Source: a virus. From it: a DNA stretch of 39,733 nucleotides. The notes under the pieces were generated by a model, which did no database searches, was not told the origin of the DNA, and worked only from the letters and a program-made list of their open reading frames with translations. The DNA lies in IMG/VR virus record IMGVR_UViG_3300030419_006277, positions 47,294 to 87,026 of that record; one strand, given 5' to 3'. The position numbers and the translations under genes are program-made. Each line of letters starts with the position of its first letter. Within the stretch, counting starts at the first letter, position 1. Below are positions 22,693 through 31,321 of the stretch, in pieces.

Positions 22693-22941
22693 ATGGCAGC
22701 ATTTAAGGTTACAGAAGTATCTTTTGAGCCGATTGATTTTTCTCCAACCTTGGAGGATGAGTTCACTATGACAGCGGTTTCGAAAGAAATTGAGTCAGTA
22801 GATGATATTGATCAATTGAAGTTAGGTGCTTTGAATTTATTGAAAGTTGCAGTGCATCGTCAAGCGGTTATTCGTGGATTGTGTAAGCGCCTCGCCAAGA
22901 TCGAGACATATGGAGTTACTACAACTAAACATCAAGATTGA
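22693..22941 (+). CDS. NblA-like helical-hairpin protein, second copy
   Basis: An 82-residue protein. DEFTMTAVSKEIESVDD and QLKLGALNLLKVAVHRQAVIRGLCKR align with the gene at 1544: EF[ST][IM], a conserved Ala two residues on, S at the same place, then xxI, with one gap before the second helix L-x(8)-LL. NblA-type proteins are two-helix hairpins, and this would be a second, divergent member in the early region. Cyanobacterial relatives of this exact type are unclear to me; it may instead be an unrelated small helical protein. It stands alone on the plus strand and is coupled to a tiny gene by a TTGA overlap. Confidence 0.5.
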   Translation: MAAFKVTEVSFEPIDFSPTLEDEFTMTAVSKEIESVDDIDQLKLGALNLLKVAVHRQAVIRGLCKRLAKIETYGVTTTKHQD

Positions 22942-23075
22942 ATCCAATTAAACAACATAAAAAGTTATTAAAATTGGCGACTAAGGCTCAACAGTGTACG
23001 TCTCGAGAGAAAGCACAAAAGTTGATTACTAAAGCTGATAAAGCTCAAGCAAAGCTTTCGACTTCCTCTTCGTAA
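22938..23075 (+). CDS. tiny lysine-rich protein, 45 aa, TTG start
   Basis: The TTG start at 22938 overlaps the TGA stop of the NblA-like gene. The product (MNPIKQHKKLLKLATKAQQC..., initiator read as Met) is a Lys/Ala-rich amphipathic helix, followed by SREKAQKLITKADKAQAKLS. The regular heptad-like pattern supports coding. It ends 31 bases inside the convergent minus-strand gene. It may be a nucleic-acid-binding or antenna-related helper of its upstream partner. Confidence 0.5.
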   Translation: MNPIKQHKKLLKLATKAQQCTSREKAQKLITKADKAQAKLSTSSS

Positions 23076-23308
23076 AAAGTATTACCATCTTCACTAATCA
23101 TTAGCTTTACCCACTTATTTTTTGTTGTCTGGGCATAGCATTCGAGACATTTTTCCTGTCCTTTATTTGTAGTCCAAACTCGAACCCACCAACTTTCCAT
23201 AGGGTCCCAGATGTAACCTTTATTTCGGAGAGATTCTACTTCCTCTTCTGATAGATCTTCTTTTATAGGAGTGAAAAGGTGGTTGTCGTCAAAAAGATAG
23301 TCACTCAT
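23045..23308 (-). CDS. hypothetical acidic protein, 87 aa
   Basis: An acidic protein with aromatic residues (WDPMESWWVRVWTTNKGQEK) and an ExxE-rich tail. It contains two cysteines (CLECYAQT) that might bind metal. It overlaps the small membrane gene upstream by 8 bases. Function unknown. Confidence 0.6.
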   Translation of the reverse strand: MSDYLFDDNHLFTPIKEDLSEEEVESLRNKGYIWDPMESWWVRVWTTNKGQEKCLECYAQTTKNKWVKLMISEDGNTFYEEEVESFA

Positions 23309-23432
23309 CTTCTGTTACTAGTGATTTGAGAGCCAAACCAATTACTGTGACTACTACAGCCGCCATGCTCGCTCCTACTACAAAGAATAGGAGCTGAGAC
23401 ATGATTGCGTATAGGACTGGGTATTCAGTCAT
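23301..23432 (-). CDS. small single-span membrane protein, 43 aa
   Basis: MTEYPVLYAIMSQLLFFVVG continuing ASMAAVVVTVIGLALKSLV forms one long transmembrane helix, then a short acidic tail. It starts 6 bases after the preceding gene's stop at 23439 and ends within the next start. It is too short for a normal holin but of the size seen for phage membrane-active early proteins. Confidence 0.6.
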   Translation of the reverse strand: MTEYPVLYAIMSQLLFFVVGASMAAVVVTVIGLALKSLVTEDE

Positions 23433-23438
23433 TTGGAT

Positions 23439-24356
23439 TTACTTTAATCCGCCTACGAGTGCACCGCTTTCATCACGGTCGCCCAATGATTTATCAGCTG
23501 GTGGGAGAGTGCAGTTAGCTATATCAACACCAGGCTTAAGAGCGTGGTAGCCAATTTCTTTTTCGCACTGCTTGAAATAACCACTGGCATAGACCTGGGG
23601 TGGGCAACTCTCCCAGACATCCTCGAAATGCTCGATGTCTTCTTCTTTCTTAGGCCAGAAGTTGAGAATTGTTTTCTCAGTTGGCTCGTCCCAAGATTCA
23701 GGGAAAGCAATTGGTGATTTTTTATTTTCTCCATGCATCATGGATCCAAAAGTTGGAGTCCAAATGGTAGAGGCACACATTTTTTCACCAAAACCTTGAG
23801 CAGATTTTGATCCAGTCGCTTTTGCGTATACACCTTCTAATTGTTCGATGAAGGTTGAATACTTCATACAGAATTGTTTAGCTGCTCCCCCATGAATAGC
23901 TAGTACTAATGGCTTGCTATGGGTAGGGATTCCTTTTGCATCCACTAGGTAGAAGAGAATTAAACGTCTTCTTCTATATGGGACAGGTTCGTTAGGGTGT
24001 TGTTGTTCCCATTGTTCATAGAGATGATTGACTTCTCCATAGATGCCTTCGATAGCTCCTTTTTCTTTGGAGTTTTCTATGAAGCTGATGTCATCTTTGA
24101 ATGCTCCACGAAGAATAATCATGCGAGGAGTTGTTAAGAAGAGACCATCTTCTTTATCTCCTGTGTTGAACATGTGAGTTTTTAACTCAGCATCAGGAAA
24201 GTCTTCAGCTTTTCCATGCCAGCCGCAGCGAGCTAGATCAGCTTGTTTAATGAAAATACCTGGGGTACTTTTGTCATTAATGATGAGGGCCTTAGCCATC
24301 TCCCGCATTTGGCGCGGGTACTTTTCGGTGTCTTTGAATCGGTCGAGTACAGACAT
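23439..24356 (-). CDS. DUF5895-like protein (cyanobacterial/cyanophage)
   Basis: A 305-residue protein with segments such as 'GLFLTTPRMIILRG', 'PYRRRRLILFYLVDAKGIPT' and 'FGEKMCASTIWTPTFGSMMH'. The order and spacing resemble DUF5895 proteins found in cyanobacteria and their phages, of unknown function. It lies next to the SSB gene, so a role in DNA metabolism is possible. The recognition is from memory of the family, so moderate. Confidence 0.5.
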   Translation of the reverse strand: MSVLDRFKDTEKYPRQMREMAKALIINDKSTPGIFIKQADLARCGWHGKAEDFPDAELKTHMFNTGDKEDGLFLTTPRMIILRGAFKDDISFIENSKEKGAIEGIYGEVNHLYEQWEQQHPNEPVPYRRRRLILFYLVDAKGIPTHSKPLVLAIHGGAAKQFCMKYSTFIEQLEGVYAKATGSKSAQGFGEKMCASTIWTPTFGSMMHGENKKSPIAFPESWDEPTEKTILNFWPKKEEDIEHFEDVWESCPPQVYASGYFKQCEKEIGYHALKPGVDIANCTLPPADKSLGDRDESGALVGGLK

Positions 24357-24422
24357 TTCAGTTAGTTCAGTTGATTTTGAAAGTTTATAGAGTATGTCAG
24401 AAGATCTGACTTAATTAGGCTA

Positions 24423-25130
24423 TCAAAAAGGAATCCCATCGTCGACCTGCTTTTTGACAGCAGGAGGATTGGGTTTACTTATAGCTTGTTGATGTGGAGA
24501 TTCGTAGACTTCTGGCTCAGTCTTTTTTTCTTCTGGTTTATTCTTTCCGAAGAAGGAATACTGAGAAGACTTAACTCTTATTTTGTAACGAGAGTTAGTG
24601 GTCCCATCCTTTCCTTGCCAGGTTTCGTAACGAAGTGCTCCACCCATTGCAAAGGAACGACCTACAAAAAGCCACTTTCTCATTCTTTGAGCATCTTCAC
24701 CCCAGCTTTCAATTCGAAATCCAAGGCTGTCATCTTTAGTAAAGCCTATGGCTCGTTGCGCTGGAGCCTTACACATAATCCCAAAGTTGAAAACATCTTC
24801 GTTTCTTTGTTCTCCAATAAAACCAACTCCTCCTGCTAGAGATATGTGATTGAGGTTGGTGTTATCAGGAACAACTTGGATTGGCTGAGTAGGGACTACA
24901 TACATTTTGTAGTCTTTTCCTGGATAAAGTCTTCCAACCACTAAGACTGAGCGATTAGTTTCAATAGATCCTGGGGCACAGCTATCTCCAGCTGGATAAC
25001 TGGGTATTATGTAGAGAGGTGCTTCTACAGGTTTTCTTCCTGAACCTGGAACCATGAGTTGCATGGAACGGAAGCCAGAGTCAGTAGTGTGATCTCCTAT
25101 GTACTTACCGACGATGGTGATGGTGTTCAT
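24423..25130 (-). CDS. ssb: single-stranded DNA-binding protein
   Basis: A 235-residue protein with an apparent pair of OB-type folds (about 1-90 and 95-195): NTITIVGKYIGDHTTDSGFR opens the first, 'VFNFGIMCKAPAQRAIGFTK' and 'GRSFAMGGALRYETWQGKDG' form the second, which has the classical SSB strand order. The C terminus ends in VDDGIPF, the acidic tail that recruits polymerase and repair partners. SSB would coat DNA during replication by PolA and the D5 helicase. It is coupled to an upstream small gene by ATGA overlap. Confidence 0.82.
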   Translation of the reverse strand: MNTITIVGKYIGDHTTDSGFRSMQLMVPGSGRKPVEAPLYIIPSYPAGDSCAPGSIETNRSVLVVGRLYPGKDYKMYVVPTQPIQVVPDNTNLNHISLAGGVGFIGEQRNEDVFNFGIMCKAPAQRAIGFTKDDSLGFRIESWGEDAQRMRKWLFVGRSFAMGGALRYETWQGKDGTTNSRYKIRVKSSQYSFFGKNKPEEKKTEPEVYESPHQQAISKPNPPAVKKQVDDGIPF

Positions 25131-25297
25131 GGTGTGTCTTTGAGATTGGTTTCTAGACGCTTTTGCATAATTGAAAGGATAGCCTCTAAATTTTGCGTTG
25201 CGTGGTTTCTTAAGTCAATGAAGCCTTGTTGTAATTCTTGGAGTTCTTCATTGGACATTTCATGGAGTCCGGGATCTTTTCTTGTTTTAGATGCCAT
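25127..25297 (-). CDS. small helical protein, 56 aa
   Basis: MASKTRKDPGLHEMSNEELQ then ELQQGFIDLRNHATQNLEAI and LSIMQKRLET form amphipathic helices with a coiled-coil character. It starts the ssb operon, with its stop overlapping the SSB start (ATGA). Unknown function. Confidence 0.6.
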   Translation of the reverse strand: MASKTRKDPGLHEMSNEELQELQQGFIDLRNHATQNLEAILSIMQKRLETNLKDTP

Positions 25298-25368
25298 GTT
25301 ATAAGCTACGGCAGGAAGACTGTACTTGGACCATTTAAAATAAACAAGAGAAAAAACTATTAAGAGTT

Positions 25369-25578
25369 ATGGCGTCTAATGAGTCTAAAAGTAAAAGTTT
25401 CTTATCAAATTATGTTAAGTCTAAGAAAGATAATGATTCTTCTAGTCGCTCTGTAAGTTCCGACGAATTAAATACGTTTGGTATTAATCCATTGAGAGAA
25501 AGTGAGACCAATAAGAAGATTAGACAGATGTTAGATGAAGCCACAAATGCACAGACTCAAGTTCAGCTGGAAGGGTAG
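25369..25578 (+). CDS. small Ser/Lys-rich protein, 69 aa
   Basis: A polar protein (MASNESKSKSFLSNYVKSKK...) likely disordered, with a helical C-terminal part (ETNKKIRQMLDEATNAQTQV). It is 2 bases upstream of the 910-residue gene and presumably co-translated. Virion or chaperone role is inferred from position alone. Confidence 0.6.
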   Translation: MASNESKSKSFLSNYVKSKKDNDSSSRSVSSDELNTFGINPLRESETNKKIRQMLDEATNAQTQVQLEG

Positions 25579-25580
25579 TA

Positions 25581-28313
25581 ATGGTTTTAACTTTACCTGA
25601 TGCTCGAAAAGAAGGTGAAAGCGAAGAGGATTTTGCTACACGTTTACAGGAATTTGATCCTGCAGAGAAATTTTTAAATGAGTATACGCAACAGTCTACT
25701 GATCCTAGAGAGACAGATTTTAGTGTAGATGCTTATGCAGGGGATACGGGAAGAGGAGGATTTTTTAGTCCCGATGGTCAAGGGAGACCTAGTGATTCAC
25801 AATCCGTACATTGGACGAATCAAGGTTGGACTGAATCTGATCAAGTTGCTGCAGAGTATGGCGGAGCAAAAGGTAAATTAAAAAGAGAAGTTGAAGCTTT
25901 TGGAAAACAGTTTCCTATTCGAACTACGGATACTCCTGTTGACCGTCCTCAAGGGAGAGGTATGGGAGATAGATGGGAAGGACCTCTAAGTAGTGGTTGG
26001 AGACCTAGAACAGTTGAAGTTGGGAGAATTGCTTCTCGAGATGGACGTAACATTCTTGCTAGAGATCGTCCGGCTGTTAGGCCAACTGGTCAGAGTGATG
26101 TTGGTTCTTCAAGGGAGGACTTTACCCCAAGGGGCAGGAGTTTTATAGGTGGTTATTCACGTGGACAACGTACTGGATCTGGCGCTGCATCAGCGGCTTC
26201 TCCTTTTGCGAGTTCTGGTAGTGCGAATCCGAATACAGTTTCAGTTTTTCTGCAAAAACAGTTAACTAATTTACAAGGGTCTCCTAGCGATGCTGGTCAA
26301 CGGAATCCCAATTGGTGGGGCCAGGGAAGAAGCCCTGGTGAAAATACTAGACCTTGGGGCAATGTTAGACAGTCTTTTGGTATTAATGTAGACGAAAGTA
26401 CTTTACTTGGAGAGGACTATAGAAAGCAGCAGGTCTCTGATACTCAGTTTGCCAAAGGAAAGACTCCAAGTGGGCCACTTAAAGGATATAGAGCAACTCC
26501 TGGGTTTGGAACAGTTAAGACAGCCGCTGCGAATGTGAAGGATGTTCTTACAGGTAATCGGACAGTTGCAGATGTTTATAAAAATCCAAAAACTCTTGAG
26601 CAAGTCAATCCAGGTGGGTTTCAGAGTGGTCCAACACCAGCTGTTCGACAGTTTGTCGAAAGGGGGGCTGCTTTTGTACCCAAACTTAATGCTTATGCAA
26701 ATACAGCGGCTTTGTTGTATAAAGGTATGGATTCTGTAACTAGAGCTAGGACTGGTCAGTCATTAGCTGAAAGAATTTCAAATCCTGTTGCAACTCTTGA
26801 ACGGAATGCGGAGCAGTTTAAACAACAGGCAGATGTAAATAGAGCTAAAAGAGATGAACTGGTTGGAGGAGTAAGAGATTGGTTTGTAGATAAGATGGGT
26901 AATGTTAAAAAAGACGTACAGACTAGGAACTTAAGGCAAGCTGGTCTTGGTACTGATATACAAGGGAATATTGTTACTGAGAGCCAAAGAACAAAGGCAG
27001 CTGATGAGTTTATAGCTGGTATAGAGAATTGGGAACCTTTAACAGATCAAAGGACTTTTGAGAAGATCCCTGAAGTTCGCGGGGGGATAGTTGACGGTCA
27101 GCGGGATGAAGATTATCTAGTCGCTCCTGAAGCGGTAACTGAAACTACTACTCCAGCAGGTAGTGCATTTAATAAGGAGAATCTCCCCGGCTGGTTCCAA
27201 CATTCGTATACAGATGATGATGGAACTTTCATGGGATACAACTATTCAGGTGGATTTGGAGCATTAACACCAGGTCCTGGTAGTGGTGAGGATGGGACCC
27301 CCGAATCTGGATATGGTACTCCTGGTTATAACTGGGATACTAAAAGTGGTGGTACTTCTTGGACATTTACTGATTATGATACGTACTCATCTGCAAATAA
27401 ATCTCCTGTAGTATCTGACGTTGGAACGGTTAATGAGCTTGGTGAAGTAGTACCAAATCTAGGTGTTAAGGATGGGGATGACGTTTCTTTCATAGGTATG
27501 TTTGGTCTACAGGAAAAGGAGCAAGAAGGTCCACATAAATTTAGAACAAATCAAGGGACAAAAGATGCTCAGATGATTCAAATGGGATATGGTTCGGAGA
27601 CTCCAGAACAGTTTAAACAACGAACCGGTCATAGTATTTATGAGTATTTAAATTTACCTACAGAGAGTCAGTATGAATCTCAAGGAGATCAATCTTCTAC
27701 TGTCTCAGGTCAAGAAATAGCACAGGTTGCATCTGCTGATGACTTATCTGGTGTATTAGGTGCAACTAATCAACCTGCAACTGTTGATTTAAATAAGTCA
27801 ACTGAGCTTCCTCCACCTCCGACGCCAGATGACTTTTTAGAGGAATATATACCTCCTTCTCAACCTTATGATCAACAAGAACCAGTTGGTGATTATATAA
27901 AGAATGAAGAGACTGGGGAGGTTACACAGCTTTATGATGCACCTACTCCAGAAACTTTACCTTCAGATGTTGTAGATTTTTCATATAATCCAGATCGGTT
28001 AAGTCAAGTAGAACAGCAAGAAACGGCATTTAAGCTCGGGACTGCTGCTCCTAGTGGTCCAAGTAGTGATCCTGCTGTTATTGCATCTGATAGAGCTGTA
28101 AGTGCTGCTTATGCTGCTTGGAAGGCTGCTTCTAATGCACAACAGAATTATTTAGGAGGACGTACTGCTGGTACTGAAGAAGAGTATAACCAATACATGA
28201 AACTTGCCGCTGCTGAGTCCGCAGCTTCTAAGAGATTGGATGCTGCTTATAATCAACAAGCTAGAGCAATGGCTGCTTATACAGCTAGAAATACAGCGTA
28301 TGCCAGTACTTAA
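25581..28313 (+). CDS. large virion-like disordered protein, 910 aa
   Basis: A low-complexity, Gly/Ser/Gln/Pro-rich protein. The N terminus is polar; residues ~290-400 contain Gly/Ala segments and ~500-650 a Gly/Thr/Tyr-rich stretch. The last 80 residues are an Ala-rich amphipathic helix (VSAAYAAWKAASNAQQNYLG; LAAAESAASKRLDAAYNQQA). There is no catalytic motif. Its style matches the other plus-strand late proteins, and an internal or ejected virion role is likely by analogy. It is embedded, with one partner gene, in an early minus-strand block between ssb and polA, and its stop overlaps a minus-strand membrane-protein gene by 4 bases. Confidence 0.65.
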   Translation: MVLTLPDARKEGESEEDFATRLQEFDPAEKFLNEYTQQSTDPRETDFSVDAYAGDTGRGGFFSPDGQGRPSDSQSVHWTNQGWTESDQVAAEYGGAKGKLKREVEAFGKQFPIRTTDTPVDRPQGRGMGDRWEGPLSSGWRPRTVEVGRIASRDGRNILARDRPAVRPTGQSDVGSSREDFTPRGRSFIGGYSRGQRTGSGAASAASPFASSGSANPNTVSVFLQKQLTNLQGSPSDAGQRNPNWWGQGRSPGENTRPWGNVRQSFGINVDESTLLGEDYRKQQVSDTQFAKGKTPSGPLKGYRATPGFGTVKTAAANVKDVLTGNRTVADVYKNPKTLEQVNPGGFQSGPTPAVRQFVERGAAFVPKLNAYANTAALLYKGMDSVTRARTGQSLAERISNPVATLERNAEQFKQQADVNRAKRDELVGGVRDWFVDKMGNVKKDVQTRNLRQAGLGTDIQGNIVTESQRTKAADEFIAGIENWEPLTDQRTFEKIPEVRGGIVDGQRDEDYLVAPEAVTETTTPAGSAFNKENLPGWFQHSYTDDDGTFMGYNYSGGFGALTPGPGSGEDGTPESGYGTPGYNWDTKSGGTSWTFTDYDTYSSANKSPVVSDVGTVNELGEVVPNLGVKDGDDVSFIGMFGLQEKEQEGPHKFRTNQGTKDAQMIQMGYGSETPEQFKQRTGHSIYEYLNLPTESQYESQGDQSSTVSGQEIAQVASADDLSGVLGATNQPATVDLNKSTELPPPPTPDDFLEEYIPPSQPYDQQEPVGDYIKNEETGEVTQLYDAPTPETLPSDVVDFSYNPDRLSQVEQQETAFKLGTAAPSGPSSDPAVIASDRAVSAAYAAWKAASNAQQNYLGGRTAGTEEEYNQYMKLAAAESAASKRLDAAYNQQARAMAAYTARNTAYAST

Positions 28314-28630
28314 ATTCTAGGGATTCGATTTAACATTGGTGCCAAATCATTTTCTACGATTGTTTTAGTTTTTTCTGCAATATCGTCCAGAATATTTACA
28401 TCAATATCCATAAATGGAGGAATAATTCCTAAGATTCTTAACAGTCCGTCGACGAATAAAGCGAGGCACATAAATCCAAGAATAACGCTAATAATAGTTG
28501 CTTTAAAATTATGTTCCGCCATTGATGCTTTATCAATTGCTTTTGCTTCTTCTACTGCAGCAGCAATCATTGCATCAACTTCTTTCTTTGTATAAAAGTC
28601 TCCTAAAAATGGGATGTCATGTTTGTCCAT
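28310..28630 (-). CDS. single-span membrane protein, 106 aa
   Basis: Residues ~45-70 (ATIISVILGFMCLALFVDGL) form one transmembrane helix between two charged helical regions (KKEVDAMIAAAVEEAKAIDK before, 'DIAEKTKTIVENDLAPML' after). It could be holin-like, but the location in an early-type block and the single span leave this open. Confidence 0.6.
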   Translation of the reverse strand: MDKHDIPFLGDFYTKKEVDAMIAAAVEEAKAIDKASMAEHNFKATIISVILGFMCLALFVDGLLRILGIIPPFMDIDVNILDDIAEKTKTIVENDLAPMLNRIPRI

Positions 28631-28690
28631 AAAATTTTTGAGAGCTTTTACTCAGTGACTTTTTTACACCTTTTAGGTTAAAGTGTTGAA

Positions 28691-28843
28691 ATGAAAACAT
28701 TAGATCCAATCGAAACTTACTTCGAGTGCATTTCTCATTGCTATTTAGATGATGAGGAAGAGGCATGCCTTACTGTCTGCGTTGAAACTCTAAAAGACGC
28801 TCCCTCTCCAACAGGAACAGCCCTTCTCGAAGCTGATGATTAG
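28691..28843 (+). CDS. small acidic twin-CX3C protein, 50 aa
   Basis: The ATG frame gives MKTLDPIETYFECISHCYLD then DEEEACLTVCVETLKDAP. Two CxxxC pairs (C13/C17 and C26/C30) sit on adjacent amphipathic helices, a layout that allows two disulfides or a metal site in a helical hairpin. Small proteins with this pattern occur in other cyanophages to my knowledge. Its 3' end overlaps the convergent gene at 28770 by 74 bases. Confidence 0.6.
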   Translation: MKTLDPIETYFECISHCYLDDEEEACLTVCVETLKDAPSPTGTALLEADD

Positions 28844-28967
28844 ATTCAGATAGTTCTCTATAACCTGTGCCGACATAAATTTGTCCGGCGACCACTGAAA
28901 GTGCCATAATTGACCAGAAGACATAGTACCAACTGGCTTTAACTTGGTGCTGTTTCTTTTTTTTCAT
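28770..28967 (-). CDS. small membrane protein, 65 aa
   Basis: MKKKKQHQVKASWYYVFWSI then MALSVVAGQIYVGTGY is a basic N terminus plus one transmembrane helix; the rest is a charged coiled coil rich in Glu/Arg. The start codon overlaps the polA stop by one base (TAATG), which supports it as the downstream gene of the polA transcript. Confidence 0.65.
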   Translation of the reverse strand: MKKKKQHQVKASWYYVFWSIMALSVVAGQIYVGTGYRELSESNHQLREGLFLLERERLLEFQRRQ

Positions 28968-30796
28968 TAGTGAGTCTCCATCCAGTTCTTTCCTTCTTTA
29001 GCTTCTCCGGTTAAGGGACACTTTAAGTTGTAAAATTCACCGGCTTTTCGAAATGAATCGATAGCTAAACTTTTGTAAAGATCTTCAAATTGAGGTTTTA
29101 CAAGAGCTTGAATTTCATCATGAATGTGTGCTACGAAGGCAAAGTGACAAGCCCATCTTAGCCCATTCTCGTACAAATCCTTGTATAGGATGCATGTAGC
29201 TTTCTTAACTGCAATAGCACCTGTTGATTGGAGAAGTTGATTTAATGCGGAGTGTCTAGAACGTATCTGTAGATGTCTACCATCGATACCCGTTAGATAG
29301 CCACGACTTACTACTCGTTCATCAACTTTGTCTTTTAATTGTTTAATAGCAGGAAGATTTTTGTAAAAAGTATTAATAGTTTCGTAGCCTAATTCTTTTT
29401 GTTTATGTTCGTTTAGAGAGACGTCGAGGATAGAACCTAGTTTCTGGGCGCCCGCCCCATAAAGTACGGCATAGATCATAGTTTTTGCAAGCTCTCTCGT
29501 CTTTTTATTTATCTTTCCTTGGCCATCAAATATTCCAAATAATTTTGCATTATGAGTATGAATATCAAAGTCATCAGTGCTAACTAATTTTGAATATTCT
29601 CCTCCATCAAAGTAAGCTAATTGTGCACCTAGTGCCCGTAGTTCTAAACCACTGGCGTCAGCTCCTATTAATAGCCAACCATTATCTGCATAGAAAAGAG
29701 CGCGACATTCAGCTCCATATTTATGACCAACTCTAGGAATTTGTGCCATATTTGGACCTCGATGTGAGCATCGTCCACTGACACAGGCATTGGTTATGAC
29801 TGAACCGTGTATTCTTCCATCTTTATATTTTTGACTATGTTTTAACCAAGCTTCTTTTCCATCTACTATTTGACCTAATCTTTTATTAAGTAGTTGATAT
29901 TCTTCTAAAAGAGCAGCCTCTGGATACTTTTTACCCAGGATTTTAAGGACGTCGTCATCGACCTTAACGTTCCCTTTTTCCGTCTTGGAGAATCTAATCT
30001 CAGGGTAACGCTCCTGTAACCGACTGGCAGTTTGTTTACGCGAAGCGGGGTTAAACGTAGTGACTTTATCTTTAAGTGGTTTGCCAGTTTTGGCTGATAT
30101 TCTTTTTTCCGTAATAGGCGGGAAGACTTTTTGGAGTTCGTCATCAATTTCTGTACGCCTCGTTTTAAGAGTGTTGACAAGTGCATAAGCTTCTTTTTCA
30201 TTGAAAGGAAAACCGAAGCTTTCCTGTAGTGTCATGATAATCGCGAACTGGTGCTCTAGTTCATTGCAGCGTGGGTCTAGTTCTTGTGCTTGGAAGTACT
30301 TATAGAGTTCTAATGAAACTAGGGTGTCATTTTCACAGTATTTCTGCATCTCTTCTGACCATTCATCCCATTTACTCTCACCTTCTTCTGAGAGACTGGT
30401 CTTATTTACATTTAAACGGTCTCCCCAAGCTCCTAATGAGTGTCGACCTTTATATTTTGGGTTGATGTGAGAGAATTTTTGTTCATCGACTGGTTCTAAC
30501 TCTGGCCATAACACCCGGCTAAGAATGAGTGTGTCATAGAGTATGCACTTTTTTTTCTTTCTAAAATCTGGATAGACTTTTCTTATTGCGCGAAAGTCGA
30601 AGTTGATAATATTGTGGCCGATGATTAGATCTGCTTTGCTTAGGACGTAGAGTCCATTACAGATGGGTTCATACCCTTCTTTGTCTGCACAACTGATAGT
30701 CTCCCCCGTATCAACATCACGTAGGACAAGGCAGTGGACTTTATCTAATTCATGGACTAGACCATTGGTCTCACAGTCCAGCACGTAGCGGAGCAT
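28967..30796 (-). CDS. polA: family-A DNA polymerase
   Basis: A 609-residue replicative polymerase of T7/cyanophage type. The exonuclease domain shows ExoI VLDCETNG (D7, E9), ExoII 'IIGHNIINFDFRAI' and ExoIII 'YCENDTLVSLELYK'. The polymerase domain has motif A GADASGLELR near 379-388, motif B RELAKTMIYAVLYG near 432-445, and motif C HIHDE near 556-560. The residue equivalent to E. coli Phe762 is Tyr (K-T-M-I-Y), as in T7 polymerase. There is no 5'-3' nuclease domain. It is the anchor of the early block with primase-helicase and SSB. Confidence 0.95.
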   Translation of the reverse strand: MLRYVLDCETNGLVHELDKVHCLVLRDVDTGETISCADKEGYEPICNGLYVLSKADLIIGHNIINFDFRAIRKVYPDFRKKKKCILYDTLILSRVLWPELEPVDEQKFSHINPKYKGRHSLGAWGDRLNVNKTSLSEEGESKWDEWSEEMQKYCENDTLVSLELYKYFQAQELDPRCNELEHQFAIIMTLQESFGFPFNEKEAYALVNTLKTRRTEIDDELQKVFPPITEKRISAKTGKPLKDKVTTFNPASRKQTASRLQERYPEIRFSKTEKGNVKVDDDVLKILGKKYPEAALLEEYQLLNKRLGQIVDGKEAWLKHSQKYKDGRIHGSVITNACVSGRCSHRGPNMAQIPRVGHKYGAECRALFYADNGWLLIGADASGLELRALGAQLAYFDGGEYSKLVSTDDFDIHTHNAKLFGIFDGQGKINKKTRELAKTMIYAVLYGAGAQKLGSILDVSLNEHKQKELGYETINTFYKNLPAIKQLKDKVDERVVSRGYLTGIDGRHLQIRSRHSALNQLLQSTGAIAVKKATCILYKDLYENGLRWACHFAFVAHIHDEIQALVKPQFEDLYKSLAIDSFRKAGEFYNLKCPLTGEAKEGKNWMETH

Positions 30797-30799
30797 TTA

Positions 30800-31033
30800 T
30801 TACCACCGGTTTTTATAAAGCTTTGCGATGTTCACTATATCAAGATCTTCGACTAATTTCTTTTCTTTAAGACGGTCGTAAACGCTTTTTATTGAGGTTA
30901 AATCTGGAAGACACAGAGCTCGATTTAAATTGTGAGTATTTCCAACGTCTATTAACTCGACACCTGTTGGATTTCTTTTGAGGCAGAGGACTTTTGAATT
31001 ATCAGGAGTACATAACGCATATCCGCTTTGCAT
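30800..31033 (-). CDS. hypothetical protein, 77 aa
   Basis: A small beta/alpha protein (YALCTPDNSKVLCLKRNPTG, then DLTSIKSVYDRLKEKKLVED). It ends 3 bases before polA, so it is likely co-transcribed. Function unknown. Confidence 0.6.
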   Translation of the reverse strand: MQSGYALCTPDNSKVLCLKRNPTGVELIDVGNTHNLNRALCLPDLTSIKSVYDRLKEKKLVEDLDIVNIAKLYKNRW

Positions 31034-31036
31034 GAC

Positions 31037-31321
31037 TCAATCCTCTATTGCTTTCTTATCGGGGATAGCTCTCATTAGAAAAATATCTAATGCGATGTGT
31101 ACAAGAAGAGGAACCATTTTGAATGCTGGCTCAGGTAGTCCTCCAAAGAGAGCGTTTAATTTATCGCTAAGATCAGTTCGATGGAGTTCTTCGAACTCAA
31201 CAGATAACATATTCGCTACATTTAGGAAGAAGTCCGTTGGCTCCTCATCAGGGCTTTTAAGTTGATCAACTATTTCCCATAGTTGTGGGTCTGATTGAAT
31301 CAGCTTTAATAATTCTTCCAC
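31037..31321 (-). CDS. hypothetical helical protein, 94 aa, GTG start
   Basis: An all-helical protein (MEELLKLIQSDPQLWEIVDQ, later 'FKMVPLLVHIALDIFLM'). The start is GTG with TAG immediately upstream in frame. Only 7 bases separate it from the plus-strand gene at 31329, so the two divergent start sites share almost no leader. It is the first gene of the polA transcript unit. Confidence 0.6.
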   Translation of the reverse strand: MEELLKLIQSDPQLWEIVDQLKSPDEEPTDFFLNVANMLSVEFEELHRTDLSDKLNALFGGLPEPAFKMVPLLVHIALDIFLMRAIPDKKAIED

